From Bombardia bombarda (Eukaryota; Ascomycota; Sordariomycetes; Sordariales; Lasiosphaeriaceae): a DNA stretch of 64,000 nt. The translations under genes and the position numbers were made by a program. The DNA lies in contig JAULSR010000004.1 of assembly GCA_030512295.1 (NCBI GenBank), positions 2,294,001 through 2,358,000 on the forward strand, read 5' to 3'. Of this stretch, positions 31,173 through 43,291 are shown one piece after another. The notes under the pieces were generated by a model. It searched no databases and was not told the origin of the DNA. It saw nothing but the letters and a program-made list of their open reading frames with translations. Within the stretch, counting starts at the first letter, position 1. Every line of letters starts with the position of its first letter.

Positions 31173-34100
31173 CTATATAGCCCTCTCCTTCCCCTTTCCC
31201 TTTCTATTCCAATTACCCACGTTATTAAGAAAGCCATCAAACCGCGCCTCCCATGTTTTCCCCACGTTGTCCCTACCATCAATCTGAACCATATCTTCAT
31301 CTAACATCTCAGTAAACCCCAACCCAGTGTGAGACTCAACAGTCGATTTCTGCCTCTTTGCCTCAAGTCTCTCATCCTCGTCACTGTCAACACCTCTCTT
31401 CCCTAGCCCTGCAATCTCACGTATCGGACTCGGCGAGTGCACGTTAGCGCTTGCTGACGAACTGTCGTCCGAGCTCGCGCCGCCAGCACTGCTGGGCCCC
31501 AAGCTTGAACCAATCCCACTGTCGTTGAACGCCCCCTCCATATCCTCCATCTCAAAGTCTTCGGGTTGGCCCTCTTTTGGCGGTCCTCTATCCTTCCACC
31601 AAAGTGGAAAGCGGCTGCTGTGTCCAAATAGGAGCGCCCCGCGCGGTGTTGATGCCAGATCAGGTGGGCTCTTGAAACCCCCTCTCAATAGTTTGGGAAA
31701 CGAGGATGGTAGAAGCACTTGTACTCTGTCATCCTTGGTCTTTGCCAAAATAGACAACTTTCCACAGCGGCACGGATCGAATGTTTTGTCTGGCGCGTGC
31801 CAGTAGATGTTGTCCACCAGTCGCCAGGGGTTAGTAACCCTGGTCCCTCTCTTTTGCAAAATATCCTGTAGCTCTGGCACACACACGGTGAGGTAGTCTT
31901 GGCCTTTTGGCACATCGGTGTTCAGTTGACAGACGCCACATGCCTTTGCAGTTCCTGCATCACTGACAGGACGAATCAGATCTCCGAAGCCGCTGCCGAA
32001 GAGAGTGACGGCGTGGATGGCCCTGGTGAAGTCGACCCAGCCTCTGCCGGTTGCGCGAAGCGTGGTTACCCGCGGCCATATGGGATCTTCATCGGTGGCC
32101 ACGTCCATGAAGTCAAAGCCCTCAAGCTGCCGGCGAAGAGTGGTTTTGACGCGGAAGCCCACACCATCTTCAGTCGACACGTCGGCTTGGTGGGCGATAA
32201 TCTGCTCCAGGACATCACATATGCTTTCGACGCGGTCGCGGAAGCAATAATCTCTTCTTGTTCTGCTTAGGACTCTGGATTGCGTACCGGACTCAGCATT
32301 AATGCTGACTTCTTCTTTCATGTCGTCGGGTTTTGCGTACAGAGGGAGGTTGAGATTTTGCTTGTTAGTGAGAACGTTTATGGAAGCACTTTTGCCTGTG
32401 CCGGCAGCCGGTGACTCCTGCAGTGAAAAATCGTTGTACAGAAAGAGATCGTTGAAAGAGTCAGCCTGGTCGTGCTTCAAGGATGCCCTGACCAAATGGA
32501 GCAAGGCGCTGACGCCGTCGACCATCCAAGCTCGTCTTTCTTTTGTGTCGTAGAGAACCACATGCTTTTTGTGGACCCATTTGAGTCTCATTGTGTAGTC
32601 GTCTCTGGTTCGAATGTGGACTGCCTTGTCTTTCTTGCCCAAGATGCAGGACATGCCTGCCGTGATGAACATGCCGCCGACGATGGAGACCTTCTCAAAG
32701 GCACACCCGGGTGGTGGTTGCATTAAGCCGGACCAACCAATGTTATAGTTTGCACCTCGTGCTCCTAAGCGTGTGTTAGCATCGTGTCTGTAGTACTTCA
32801 AAATGTTCGCATCCTCACCAGTCATGTTATTAACATTGGCGCACCAGCCAAGAATATGTCTGCTGCTTTCCAGATCTCCAACACTCAAAGCTTTTGGGTA
32901 TTTTCGTGCCGCCTCTTTGGCCTTTGGGTCGCAGTATGATATGTATTCGCCATCCTCATTGTGAACTGCGTGCCAATAAACTACCCCGTCATCTGATCCA
33001 GTGGGGATAAGAATGGTCGAAAATCCTTTGAGCATCAGCCTGCCCCCAAAGTTACTCAGCTTGCGAACGTTTGCAAGTAGCGCTATCGTATCCAGTGACA
33101 TTTCCATTCCGGTGTTGGGTTCGGGTCGTCGCGGTACGGGATACCCCTCAACCATGGCTGGGTTACGGAACAACAGGAACCAGCATTCTCCTCGTTTGTC
33201 CGTAGGGCCCCAGGGGTTGTATAATGGATCTCCGGACCGATTTTCAATCACGCAGATCTTGTTAATCTTCGTCGAGGTAGCGGCTAATGGTAATGGGCGC
33301 CAGAAGTCTCTTATCTCACATGAAGGGTAATGGTAAGAGATGGTCCGGTCGACTGGTGAGGAACCAACTGCTGCGCTGAGCCATGCCATGACCTCACCCG
33401 CTTCCGCAATGGAGTATGCTGAGCCGATGGCATCAACTGCTATGCTTTTGCCATTGCTTGTAACCTGAGCCAATAGAACTGTGTTGTCTGACAGTATACC
33501 TGCGCAACAAGTATCGTCAGCAAAATACGCGTTTGACTAATGCATCACCATTCGATACAAGACTCACAGCGCGAGGTAGAGCCCAGAGAACTGGGTCGCA
33601 GTAGATCGATATAAAGACCAAGGACTCTGGGTCCCGTTTTTGGCCAGACAGTCTGAACATATTCGAGACAGGTTGTTGCCCATGCATGACAGCCAACCCC
33701 GGTCATCACAAGGACCCGGGATAGTGCCTCATGAGGGAGTAAGTCGTAGTCTTCAGAGGCGAGAAACTCTGCTATCCAAGGAGCTAGGAATCGCATCTGA
33801 TGGTCGACTGTGATCTCTTTGCGGCTTATTCGGACTGGCTCACCAAGGTGGCTTATTATCTTTTTTCGAATTTCTGACTTAGCGTTCTTATCCTCAGGGA
33901 TATGCATGTTTACTTCCACAAGAACAGACTGTAGCAGCCACTCAAATGACTGGGAACGTTGCAGCGTAGTTCGATACTCTCGCAGCCCAGCAAAGTCCTC
34001 AAAGTCGTCATCTGTTGCCAAACCGTCATCCCACGGAAGCCGGTCCACGGGATCGTACGTTAACGGTCTGTTCTCGTTGCTTTGCCAAAGACGAAGTTTA

Positions 34101-35646
34101 TCCTCAAGGGACATATTGTCAGTTCCCGTCGCATTGTTTAGCTCGTTATAGCTCGATTCATCATCAACAACAAATGTCTTAATCACAGCATCTGAAATCT
34201 CTCTATAGGTTAACTTAGTAAGTGAAGCTAAATATTAGGTTGGGGAACGCGAGTAGAATGGCAGCTTACCTTCTGGACCGGTACACAAAACACTTCAATC
34301 TTTGGTGCAGTTCGCCCGGAAACTCTCGGCTTATCATGATGGCGAATGCTTTCAGCAGATCTGGAAGGGCGGTTGAAAGACTCGTTAGGTGATGAACAGG
34401 AGTGTCCCACAGTGGTAAGACGGCCGCAATCTCTTCAGCTAGCTCCGAGATGTATATGTTGTGGCTCATGTCGGCAATGCTAGAGTTATCTGAATAAATC
34501 GTCTTTGAGTCTGATAAGTGCGCTGCGGGAGTTGGCTGCAACGACATTCTTTGAATCTTTTGATGCGGCCCCCTTCTCTTTACTGATCCTCGAGACGCAT
34601 AGCCAGAGTCTGTGTAGTTGTCTGAAGATTGCACGATGGTGCTACCGGAATGGGGCTGCGGTTGCTCATTGCCGGCACTGGATAGATCTGGCGTATTGGC
34701 GGAAAGAGTCAAAGGTAGGCCCGCAGATGTGGTTGGTATTGCTAGAGATTTGTTGATGATCCATTGGGCATCTGCTGAATGCCCAAGGTCGCTCGGGATA
34801 TATTCATGGCCCTGAAACACAGGCCCTGGTGGAGCGTCTGTGTAGATGGAGAGAGAGTGTGGGAGCTGGTATGGGCTTGTAACACAGATATGTGTCGGGA
34901 GGGATGGCGATTCTCTCAAATCAGGCCCTTCGTTTGATGGCGGTCCTAGCGTCGTCGGGACATGGAGGAGGCCAGCATGATAGATAGTGACTGAGGGATA
35001 GGAAATGAAATATGAACTGGAATTAACCGAGTCATTAACGTCGTTTGATGTCTCTTGTAGCATTGACGTTGTCGATGAATCACGGCCTGTGGATTTATCA
35101 ACTTCTTCACCATGACTGTATAGAACGCAGATTAGTTGAAAACTCCTCTTCATGTATTTTCAGTGTTCGACTAAAACTTACTGTATATACATATGACGGG
35201 CTAGAAGATGCCGTCTCCAAAACACCCTGTCGCAGCCATTACGCCTGCAAGGAAATGGGGCCCGATGGCTTAGTTGATGTCGTCTGGTACGAAATATCAG
35301 TCTCAGACGCCAATCAAATATGATATCATCAGGGTAATTCATTTGTACTGTAAATGTTCAGCCCGCGTGAAGGTCTACTTGTCCAACCTGGGGCGTCAGC
35401 GTCTGGTTCGCAATCCTTTCTTTTCCTCACACATAACCTGACCTTGGCTGGTGTGCATTTGTCGCAAACGTGCACCGGTACACCCTTCTTAGCTCTCGAT
35501 ACGCGACTGACAATCGGAGTCAATCGCGATGAGGAGGACTGCTCAGGTTGTGGCGGCGGCATAGGTCTAGCGAGCTTTCTACCAACCCGGCCGGCTTCAT
35601 TCTGCAAGCTCGGATTGTGTAAATCAGACGTGGGTGGAAACTCCAT
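31173..35646 (-). CDS. C2H2 zinc-finger protein with large unnamed fungal C-terminal region
   Basis: Five exons fit the frame: 35438-35646, 35182-35301, 34270-35115, 33568-34202 and 31173-33499; introns 136, 66, 67 and 68 bp. The joined product is 1378 aa. Two zinc fingers lie at the N terminus: CDKCTPAKVRLIFRTRRHQLSH, assembled across intron 1, and CRRNGCDRVFWRRHLLARH ending at the MYIH over exon 2. The middle holds conserved blocks (SLSTALPDLLKAFAIMIS, SQSFEWLLQSVL, VDAIGSAYSIAEAGEVMAWL) and the rest a large domain with GFSTILIPTG, RHILGWCANV and VSIVGGMFITAG. The C terminus is Ser-rich with a basic GKRG...KRQK patch that could be a nuclear signal. Similar proteins are frequent in filamentous ascomycetes; function is unknown. 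Nuclear DNA binding is inferred from the fingers. The join of exons 1 and 2 uses a weak GTTATG donor and is the least certain. Confidence 0.75.
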
Positions 35647-36710
35647 CGTGAGCGTAGATGGGGACGGATGGTTGTTTGGTGGTGATGTTACGAAGCTGTT
35701 TGGTTTTTGGAAATAGATTCCGCTTCTTGACAATTCCCCAGGAAAGATGGCTCAGGAAGAAAATGGGAAATCAGATAAATGCTGCATGAAGGCACCAGGG
35801 ACCATGGTAGCTGGCCCGGGTCCTGCCCAGAAACTGGCGACCTCAGCCATCGGGCTGGTGTTTGACCAATGGTTCGCAGCTATGCCAACCCTTGTGCATG
35901 CTTGGAGGATTACTTGTGTAAGCGACTGCGCAGAGCCAGCCAACCCCTCATGAATGCCTTGCAAAGAGGAGGCGCAGCCCGTTGATGGTGTCCAGTCTCC
36001 ACAACAAGGCAGAAAAGTAGGCTGTGTTTCATAATGGATGGAAATGTTGAAGGATGCATGAGAAACGGATTCGATTCCAATACAAAGAAGACGTACCTAG
36101 TTTACGTAATAGAAGGGCTGCAATCAGTGCGTTTGCGACCGAAGATGCACCCTACTCCAGAGTTTGAAATTGGTTATGCTATGAAAAACCGCACATTGGA
36201 GTATCGACTTTACGGCGGCCATGATATAGATATTTACCTTATTCTCACTCATTATGCATGTGATGCAATATCAAATTGACTAATTAAGGCACGTTCCCAG
36301 ACCCAACAAACTTGAACCGTTAAGCTTTTGAAAAACCCACGAGCATTCGCATTTTACGTCGGCATAGAAGTTTAAAAAGAGGAATTGATGAGGAATTGAT
36401 ACACACGTCTATCAGCCTGTATCATAACCCCCATCAACATCATGAATGTTAAGTTCATAGCATTTTAAACTTTCAAGCTGGAGGCCAATAATTAATATCG
36501 GGCCCATATCTTTGGATGTAAACTTTTCAAGTCCTTAACTTTGGTCGAAATCCTGCCCCTTTTAAGCCAGTCACCTCTCCCGGCAATTCCCTTTCTCGAA
36601 ATTTCCTCTCACCCTTCTTACTCTTCTTCGAATAAACTGCCAAACAGCAAAGAAATCGTCAGCTTGAATCCTCACTTCGCTTCATTTCATTCACAAAAAG
36701 AGACACAAAC
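35647..36710. other. Intergenic region
   Basis: No gene supported. Short frames at 35752-35964 and 36034-36279 have no motif. Confidence 0.45.
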
Positions 36711-36863
36711 ATGTCTTCATGGGACGTCTTCCCAGCCAAAATCCAGGACATGGTCCTGGAGGAGCTGACCAACTTGCACAACCGAGAGGCTGCACCACGA
36801 CGTGGCCTCGCAAGTGAGACAGGGCTGCACTGTAGATGTACAGTAGAATTTATATTGAATTAG
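36711..36863 (+). pseudogene. F-box-like 5' exon relic
   Basis: The ATG at 36711 opens MSSWDVFPAKIQDMVLEEL, the pattern of a fungal F-box N terminus (P-x-E/K-I-x-x-M-V/I-L-E-E-L). After about 33 residues a good donor (GCAA|GTGAGA) appears, but no second exon follows: the reading frame ends at TAG 36861-36863, then a run of 12 A, and the convergent GFA gene ends at 36903. A well-formed leader (CACAAACATG) precedes it. Most likely the first exon of an F-box gene whose remainder is lost; a real 50-aa peptide is less likely. Confidence 0.45.
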
Positions 36864-36902
36864 AAAAAAAAAAAGTAGATTTAAGTTCAATGGACATCCT
36901 GC

Positions 36903-37475
36903 TCAGCCCTGGCCCTCAAAGACCTCCTCGACCCCTTGGACGCCCGTGAACCAGGAGACGCGGTTCTTGACCCAATGCTCCTGGCGCGGCTTCAGCTTGG
37001 TCTCGTGCAGCGAGAAGTCGTCGACGGTGCCGATGCGCAAGATGCTGACGCCCGGCAAGCGCTCACCGACGCGGTACATGAGGGTGCCACATGTGTCACA
37101 GAAGTAGTTGGTCATGGCCTTGCCCGAGTGTATTGACTGGGACTGGCTGAACGTCTTGAGGTTGTCCTTTCCGCGCACGTGCTCAAGGTGCGAGTCCTTG
37201 ATGGTGAAATTGCTGGCGAACATGGACGCCGTGATCTTGCGGCAGTCGGTACAGTTGCAGACGAAGGTGTTGACGAGGCCCTCGCCCTCAACCGGCTGTT
37301 CACACGTGTTAGTTCAGTCACGCAAAAAGAAGGGCATTTGACTTACAAAGACGAGCTGCACGGCGCCACAGAAACAAGTAGCCGAGGCCTTGCCGTCCTT
37401 GGAAAAGCCATCTTTGGCGAGGCCGGCGAGCGGGATGTAGGGCTTGGACTTGTCGGCAGTGCTAACAGAAGCCAT
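36903..37475 (-). CDS. GFA/CENP-V family zinc enzyme
   Basis: Two exons, 37347-37475 and 36903-37295, with a 51-bp intron (GTAAGT...GAACAG); 173 aa. The glutathione-dependent formaldehyde-activating fold is shown by its zinc ligands: CFCGAVQL (about residues 34-41), CNCTDCRK just after the junction, and CDTCGTLMYR. In this family the fold binds a structural zinc and sometimes a second catalytic zinc; many fungal members have no known substrate, and formaldehyde-glutathione chemistry is shown only for some bacterial ones. There is no signal peptide, so it is probably cytosolic. The protein length is normal for the family. The gene faces the F-box relic on its 3' side. Confidence 0.88.
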
Positions 37476-38531
37476 CGTGTATGGTGTCCTTTAGTCTGGA
37501 TGTGTCCTAAATTTGAGATTGAAAAAAAGATGGAGAAAAAGGAATTAAATCTCCGTGTAGAGAGCTCGGGACTCCGACTAACTGATGTTTTCCTAGTTGT
37601 TATAGTAGTTCTATCCAAGGAATGTATGTGGATTAAGTTCAAACTTTCAATGACTTACTTGACCTGATTGATATATGTCTGTAGAGTCCTTTGTACCTAG
37701 GTACCTTTTGTTGTGTGCATGAGTAACAGGTCCATCGCTTTTAAGGTTCTTAGCGACCGTTTGTAATATGGATCCAACTTGTAGGGCCAAGAGAAGTGCC
37801 GCACTTAGAAATCAGCGGGGAATCTTTCGAGTCCAGTCAAGTAAGGAGCCCATATTTGCCTGGCTGCGGTCGCTGGAACAAGGTGCTCACGCCCAAGGTG
37901 GGGTTCATTTGTCATAGGGAGCTTCACAACGTCATGGGCACTCCGGAACTCCGGGCCCCGCCCTGCAGCAGTGCGGCTTCCCCAATTACCTGCGCGTGCC
38001 TTACGTTCACTGGCCGCGGCAAAAAAAATCTTGTCCTTGGAAAGAATAACTTTGTTATCAAACCCAAACGTTTGTCCGACAAACAGCTCTTTCTCAGACT
38101 GGGGCTTATGTGGGGCTGTTGTTTTTCCAGCTGCCCATTTAGCGCGGGTCATCAACCAGCTGGCGACGTCTTGGCACATCCACCAAAGCGCCTGCCGGGC
38201 AGCGACAAAGGAAAAGCAAAGCATCCAATTGGCATCTTCCAGCCCCAATTCACGACAATTCACGACACGAGTTCACGATGGCTCTTCTTGACACTTGTCG
38301 TAATTCCGTAGTTCAACTCCACACCCGTCATTTGGCTTTCACTTAATTGTTCTTCACTGGCTAGCGACAAGCCGATTTGCCCTGCGCGCACCCTTGATCG
38401 CATTTCGCCTTGCTGCAGCACGCCGACCTCGCGCGTGAGGTGCCACCCATTTTCAAGCTGGAGTCCCCATCGACAACACCCACCCACCAGGATGCGCGCC
38501 GCCGACGGAAGCGGCGCCTTCCTAGAGTATC
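37476..38531. other. Intergenic region between divergent genes
   Basis: No gene supported. A 171-codon plus-strand frame (37796-38311) overlaps a 152-codon minus-strand frame, which suggests composition rather than coding. CCTAGGTACC is present at about 37696-37705. Confidence 0.5.
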
Positions 38532-40146
38532 ATGAGCCAGGCAGTGCGTTGCTCCTACTCGCTCCATTTACCAACCTGCCCTCTGCATAATTTAACCTTT
38601 GAATTGACCATCCTCTCAGTCATCCCCATCCTAACCCTCATCTCCTTCTTCGTCTTCCTCTCCCTCGCCGAATGGCTCGCCGACAAAATCTTCCGCGCCG
38701 GCCTGATCGGGCAGATGGTCGTCGGCCTCATCTACGGCGTCCCCATCGGCAACATCCTCGCCCTCGAATGGCAGGAGACCTTCCTCGCGCTCGGCTACAT
38801 CGGGCTGATCCTCATCATCTTCGAGGGCGGCCTCACGATCCGCCTCGATCTGCTCAGGCAGAACTTCCTGCTTAGTGCCATCGCGGCGCTGCTGGGCGTG
38901 CTGACGCCGATTGCGCTGTCGTTTGCGCTGCTTTATGGGGGGTTTGGACATGGTAAGTATCGTACCCCCTTTCCCCCTTTTTCCCCACGGTATGTATGGG
39001 ATGGGATGGGATGACTGACACATGATTGACGAGATAGGCGCGCTCGAGGCCTTCATCGTCGGCACCGCGCTCTGCTCCACCTCGCTCGGCACAACCTTTG
39101 TCGTCATCAACAGCTTCAAGGCCATCGACTTCTCGCAGACGCGCATCGGTACTGTGCTCGTCAGCGCCGCCATCCTGGATGATGTGTGCGGCCTGGTGCT
39201 GGTCAGCGTTATCCACGAGCTGCGCGGCCTTTCCGATCATGGAGGCAACCTCGGTTGGATCATCGGTCGGCCTGTTCTTGCCAGCGGCTGTCTGGCGTTG
39301 CTCACCCCGCTCGCAGCCAAGTTCGTGTTCGGCCCGCTGTTCCGACGCTTTGCGGAGGTTCACTTCGCGCGGCTCAGGCACATGTCGAATATGGGGTTGA
39401 TGGTGATTGTGCTATGTGCATTCCTTGCGATATCCGCGTATGCCGGCGCATCGGTGCTGTTTGGCGCGTTCCTTGCCGGTACGCTGGTGAGCAGCCTTCC
39501 GAGCAGGCATCCGCAGGGTCCGTTTGTTGTGACGAGTCGTGAGGAGGGCGAGACGGCGGAGGGCAAGTGTCCCACTCTTGTGCACACGTTTGAGAAGTAT
39601 GCGGGGGACGCGCAGAGGTTTATACTTCAGCCACTGTTCTTTGCGAGCATTGGGTTTGCCATACCGTTCCTGGAGCTCTGGACGGGCGAGGTGATTTGGA
39701 AGGGCGTCGTGTTTTCTATCCTGATGCTTTGCGGGAAGGTCATTGTTGGCTTGTGCATCCCGGTCTGGGATTTTATCACCACGATTGAGTTTAGGAAGCG
39801 GCCGAGAGGAGTGGTTTCCGACAAGCCAGTAGCTATTTCACGAGCCAGAGCCCGCGGCGTCATCGCCTCTAGCTGGGCCCCGGCGACCATGCTCGGCACA
39901 GCGATGGTGGCGCGCGGCGAGATTGGTCTCGTCATCATCCAGATAGGCCTCAACGAGACGCCGTTCCTGTCGCAAAAGGCCTTTGTCATTGGGGTCTGGG
40001 CAATCGTGCTTAACACCATCCTCGGACCAGTGGCGGTTGGAATTCTTTTGAAGAGGTTTGGGACAAAGATTGCAGAAAACCGACGGTGGGGGATGCAGAG
40101 CAGAGTGGATAGCTCCGATGCTTCTGACCGCGTGCTGGAGATGTGA
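38532..40146 (+). CDS. CPA2-type cation/proton antiporter (Na+/H+ exchanger family)
   Basis: Two exons, 38532-38952 and 39038-40146, with an 85-bp intron (GTAAGT...GATAG); 509 aa. About 12 hydrophobic segments span the protein. Hallmarks are LISFFVFLSLAEWLADKI in the first helix, GLIYGVPIGNILAL, LILIIFEGGL (typical of Kef/NhaP-like exchangers) and the ion-binding double aspartate in AAILDDVCGLVLVS, which is the CPA2 electrogenic form. The second half has FGAFLAGTLVSS and MVARGEIGLVIIQIGL. It probably exchanges Na+ or K+ for H+ in the plasma membrane or an organelle; the soluble tail is short, so large regulatory domains such as those of SOS1-type or Kef-C proteins are absent. Substrate ion is inferred from family only. 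Confidence 0.9.
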
Positions 40147-41253
40147 TGACCGACGACGAGCCATCATACAGGTTGCTCTTCAAAGCTTGTACCAGACAAT
40201 CTCGTGGTTGGAGCTGATCTTACCAAAAGGACTAAGATCCACAAACCCGGTCCCATTTTTGTCTCGATGGTTACCAGCATATCGCGTGTTATTCATCGAC
40301 GTTGGATTTGGAATGCTCCGTCTCCCGAGAACAACACGATATATCATACACGACAGTCGATACCACTTCGCTTGAGGTGAGGCTCCACATCGGAGTGACG
40401 GTGTATATGAAGCCGGTATTGCTATTGACCAGGGGCGGTATAATCCTCGTGGACCAGTCGACACCGAAGGCGACATGGAATATTTCGAGTAGGATACTTC
40501 GAGGATGCCAAGACTGCTACCGTATCGTTAGAAAGGAGGCGGACACAACCGAGGCTTGAACTAGCATTTTTGTCGCTGGCTCCGACTTGGCTAGCATTGT
40601 TTTTGAATGTTACCACATCCAGGAACAATGATTAGCGGGATCCATCGTCTGCAAGAACGCCGTTTGAACATGCAGCCACATGGGCGGATGTCTTTAAACG
40701 GCCAAGGCTCCCGGCTGAAAGGCGATCAAGCTTGGCTCCCACCCCCATCTAACTAATATATCCGCTCCCCCAAATCGACTCCAAATAAAGAAACTCGCGG
40801 CGACCAACTCCGAACGCACGCGGGCGAGATTAATTGGGCCAAGAAACACAAGGGGAAATGACTGACCACAACCTCCAGATCGATGATCAATTGCTGCTGT
40901 TGGCACATGGCAACTTACTTTATGTTTTCCGAGGCCTAAATGAGTCGATTCTTGGTAGTCGCGCCCAGGGCTTGTACAATGGCTTGGAGCAATATCAGTC
41001 GGTGTTGTGTTGATGATGTCCCGTTCCGCTCGGTATGCAACATGAATGCAGCAATTTGTATATCAACAACTGACCGTGCCTGGCTGTTCACTATCTTCTC
41101 TCACCGTCGATGTGGAATGTCATTCGCGTTTTGTACATCTTTTGAGGGATATGATCGAGCTGCAAGTTTCTGATCGCAGGTTTCTTTCTTTTCTTTCCCG
41201 ACAAGTTTTGTATACGTTGGTTTCATTTACGCCGATATATCAAGACAGTCAAC
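40147..41253. other. Intergenic region
   Basis: No gene recognised. The last 150 bases before 41254 are T/C-rich and form the likely promoter of the sedolisin gene. Confidence 0.5.
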
Positions 41254-43155
41254 ATGTGGCGGCTACTTGTGGTCACCGTCCTCGGGTTTCTATCCGCTCT
41301 CCCTACTAATGCCGCCCCCACAATCCAACTCGAGAAGCCTAGGACCACTCTTCCACACGGCTGGACTTTCCACCACAACGCCAGCGCCTCTGACACCCTG
41401 ACGCTATACATCGCGCTCAAGGAGCCCAAGATCCGGGATCTCAAGGACCACCTGCACCAACATCAGCGCGACAGCCACCACCATCGCCGCAGCAGCAGCA
41501 GCCCGAAACCCCCAAACCATCTCACACGCGCCCAGGTCGCCCAATACCGCCAGCCCGACAACAATGCCGTGAAGGACGTCTCGTCGTGGCTCAAATCCAA
41601 TGGCATCCGCAACACGCGCGTCTACGGCGGCGGCAGTTGGATCAGCTTCGACGCCAGCGTCAAGACCCTCCGCGACGTCTTCGAGGCCAAGCAGCCCGCC
41701 TACTACGTGCACGCCTCCCGCCCCAAGACTCCCGTCCTGCGCGCCCTCAGCTACACCGTCCCCAAGTCTTTGCGTGGTGACATTGACTTTGTCCACCCCC
41801 TCACCAACTTCATGGCGCCGCGCAAGCGCGAGGGCAGCTCCCACTGGCACCCCTCCCCGTCTCCTTACCCAGGTACTGGCGATGGCGACAACACCCCCAT
41901 CACCCTCCCCATGCCCTCCACCCCCGAAGACGACCCAGAATACGAGCCCGACCAGCCCTGCCTGACAGGCACCTTCCCCGAGTGCATCAAGAAGCTCTAC
42001 AACATAACCTACGAAGCGCCCGTCCCCTCCCCTTCCCGCTTTGGCCTGGCAGGCTTTCTCGAGCAGTGGATCCAGCACTCGGACGTCCGCTCCTTCATGT
42101 CCACCTACACGCCCGACATCCTCTCCGCTGGCGCGCCCTACAACTTCACCGTCGAGCTGCTCAACAACGGCACCAACCCACAATCGGACGACCCCTCGTA
42201 CGCCGGCATCGAGGCCTCACTCGACGTGGAATACGCCATGGCGCTGGGCTACCCCACCGCCGTGACCTACTACATGACAGGCGGCCGCGGCGTCAAGCTA
42301 GACGGCAACGGCGTCCCCTTGCCCGTGGAAGAAAGCGACAACGAGCCGTACCTCGAGTTCCTGCTCGCCCTGCTAGACAAGAAAGACGAGCAGCTGCCGC
42401 ACGTGCTCAGCATCAGCTACGCCGACGATGAGCAAGGCGTGCCCCTCGCATACGCCCTCAAGGTGTGCGACCTGCTGGCAGCCCTGACCGCGCGCGGCGT
42501 CTCCATCTTCGCCGCCACCGGCGACGGCGGCGCCGGCGGCACCGGCCAGACGGGCTGCATCTCCAACGACGGGACCAGCAAGCGCATGTTCATGCCCACC
42601 TTCCCCGCCAGCTGCCCGTACGTGACCGCCGTCGGCGCAGTCGACAAGGCCGGCCCGCCGCTGACCGCCGCGGCGTTCAGCACGGGCGGGTTCAGCAACT
42701 ACTTTGCGCGCCCGGAGTGGCAGGACGAGATCATCAAGCCGTTTGTGGATGGGATGGTCAGGGGTAATGACAAGCGGCTGGGCATGTTCAATCAGACGGG
42801 CCGGGCGATGCCGGATATCAGCGCGATTGGGAGCGGGTTTCAGATTCTGTATGGGGGGCAGATGATTGAGGTGCTGGGCACGAGTGCCAGTACGCCTGTG
42901 GTGGCGGCGATGGTGGCGCTGGTGAACGATAAGCGGTTGAGGGAGGGGAAGCCGAGTCTGGGATGGTTGAGTCCGGGGTTGTATGAGAGGGAGGTGAGGG
43001 AGGTGTTGAAGGATGTGGCGTATGGGCAGAGCGAGGGGTGTAATTATGCGGATCGGACGGGGATGCCGGGGTGGCCGGCGGTGGAGGGGTGGGACGGTGT
43101 TACGGGGCTGGGGGTGGTGGGGGATTTTAATGATCTTTTGAGGGTTTTGGGGTAG
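41254..43155 (+). CDS. Secreted sedolisin (S53) serine-carboxyl peptidase
   Basis: 633 aa, intronless. A signal peptide (MWRLLVVTVLGFLSALPTNA) leads into a pro-kumamolisin prosegment (LPHGWTFHHNASASDTLTLY...VSSWLKSNGI), followed by a proline-rich linker. The catalytic domain has the Glu/Asp pair in YAGIEASLDVEYAMALGYPT, the ISYADDEQG segment and the nucleophile serine in LGTSASTPVVAAM. The C-terminal calcium site region reads GWDGVTGLG, as usual. These enzymes work at acid pH; fungal members act as tripeptidyl-peptidases or endopeptidases outside the cell, and tripeptidyl-peptidase is a fair guess but not proven. The pro-region has a His-rich stretch (HLHQHQRDSHHHRR), unusual and possibly pH-sensing. 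It converges on the GH131 gene, with 136 bp between stops. Confidence 0.93.
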   Translation: MWRLLVVTVLGFLSALPTNAAPTIQLEKPRTTLPHGWTFHHNASASDTLTLYIALKEPKIRDLKDHLHQHQRDSHHHRRSSSSPKPPNHLTRAQVAQYRQPDNNAVKDVSSWLKSNGIRNTRVYGGGSWISFDASVKTLRDVFEAKQPAYYVHASRPKTPVLRALSYTVPKSLRGDIDFVHPLTNFMAPRKREGSSHWHPSPSPYPGTGDGDNTPITLPMPSTPEDDPEYEPDQPCLTGTFPECIKKLYNITYEAPVPSPSRFGLAGFLEQWIQHSDVRSFMSTYTPDILSAGAPYNFTVELLNNGTNPQSDDPSYAGIEASLDVEYAMALGYPTAVTYYMTGGRGVKLDGNGVPLPVEESDNEPYLEFLLALLDKKDEQLPHVLSISYADDEQGVPLAYALKVCDLLAALTARGVSIFAATGDGGAGGTGQTGCISNDGTSKRMFMPTFPASCPYVTAVGAVDKAGPPLTAAAFSTGGFSNYFARPEWQDEIIKPFVDGMVRGNDKRLGMFNQTGRAMPDISAIGSGFQILYGGQMIEVLGTSASTPVVAAMVALVNDKRLREGKPSLGWLSPGLYEREVREVLKDVAYGQSEGCNYADRTGMPGWPAVEGWDGVTGLGVVGDFNDLLRVLG

Positions 43156-43291
43156 AGTGATGAAGTTCAGCTATGTACTGGTACTGTGGTTGTAGACTTG
43201 ATGGGTTTATAAAAGTTCTTGTAGGAGCAGATGTAATATCGATATATACATGAACCTGGCATATCCTCCAAGTAAGCACTCACTCGCCCAT

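Noticed and set aside
37796..38311. 171-codon plus-strand frame
   Set aside because: Overlaps a similarly long minus-strand frame and has no motif; likely chance in a promoter region.
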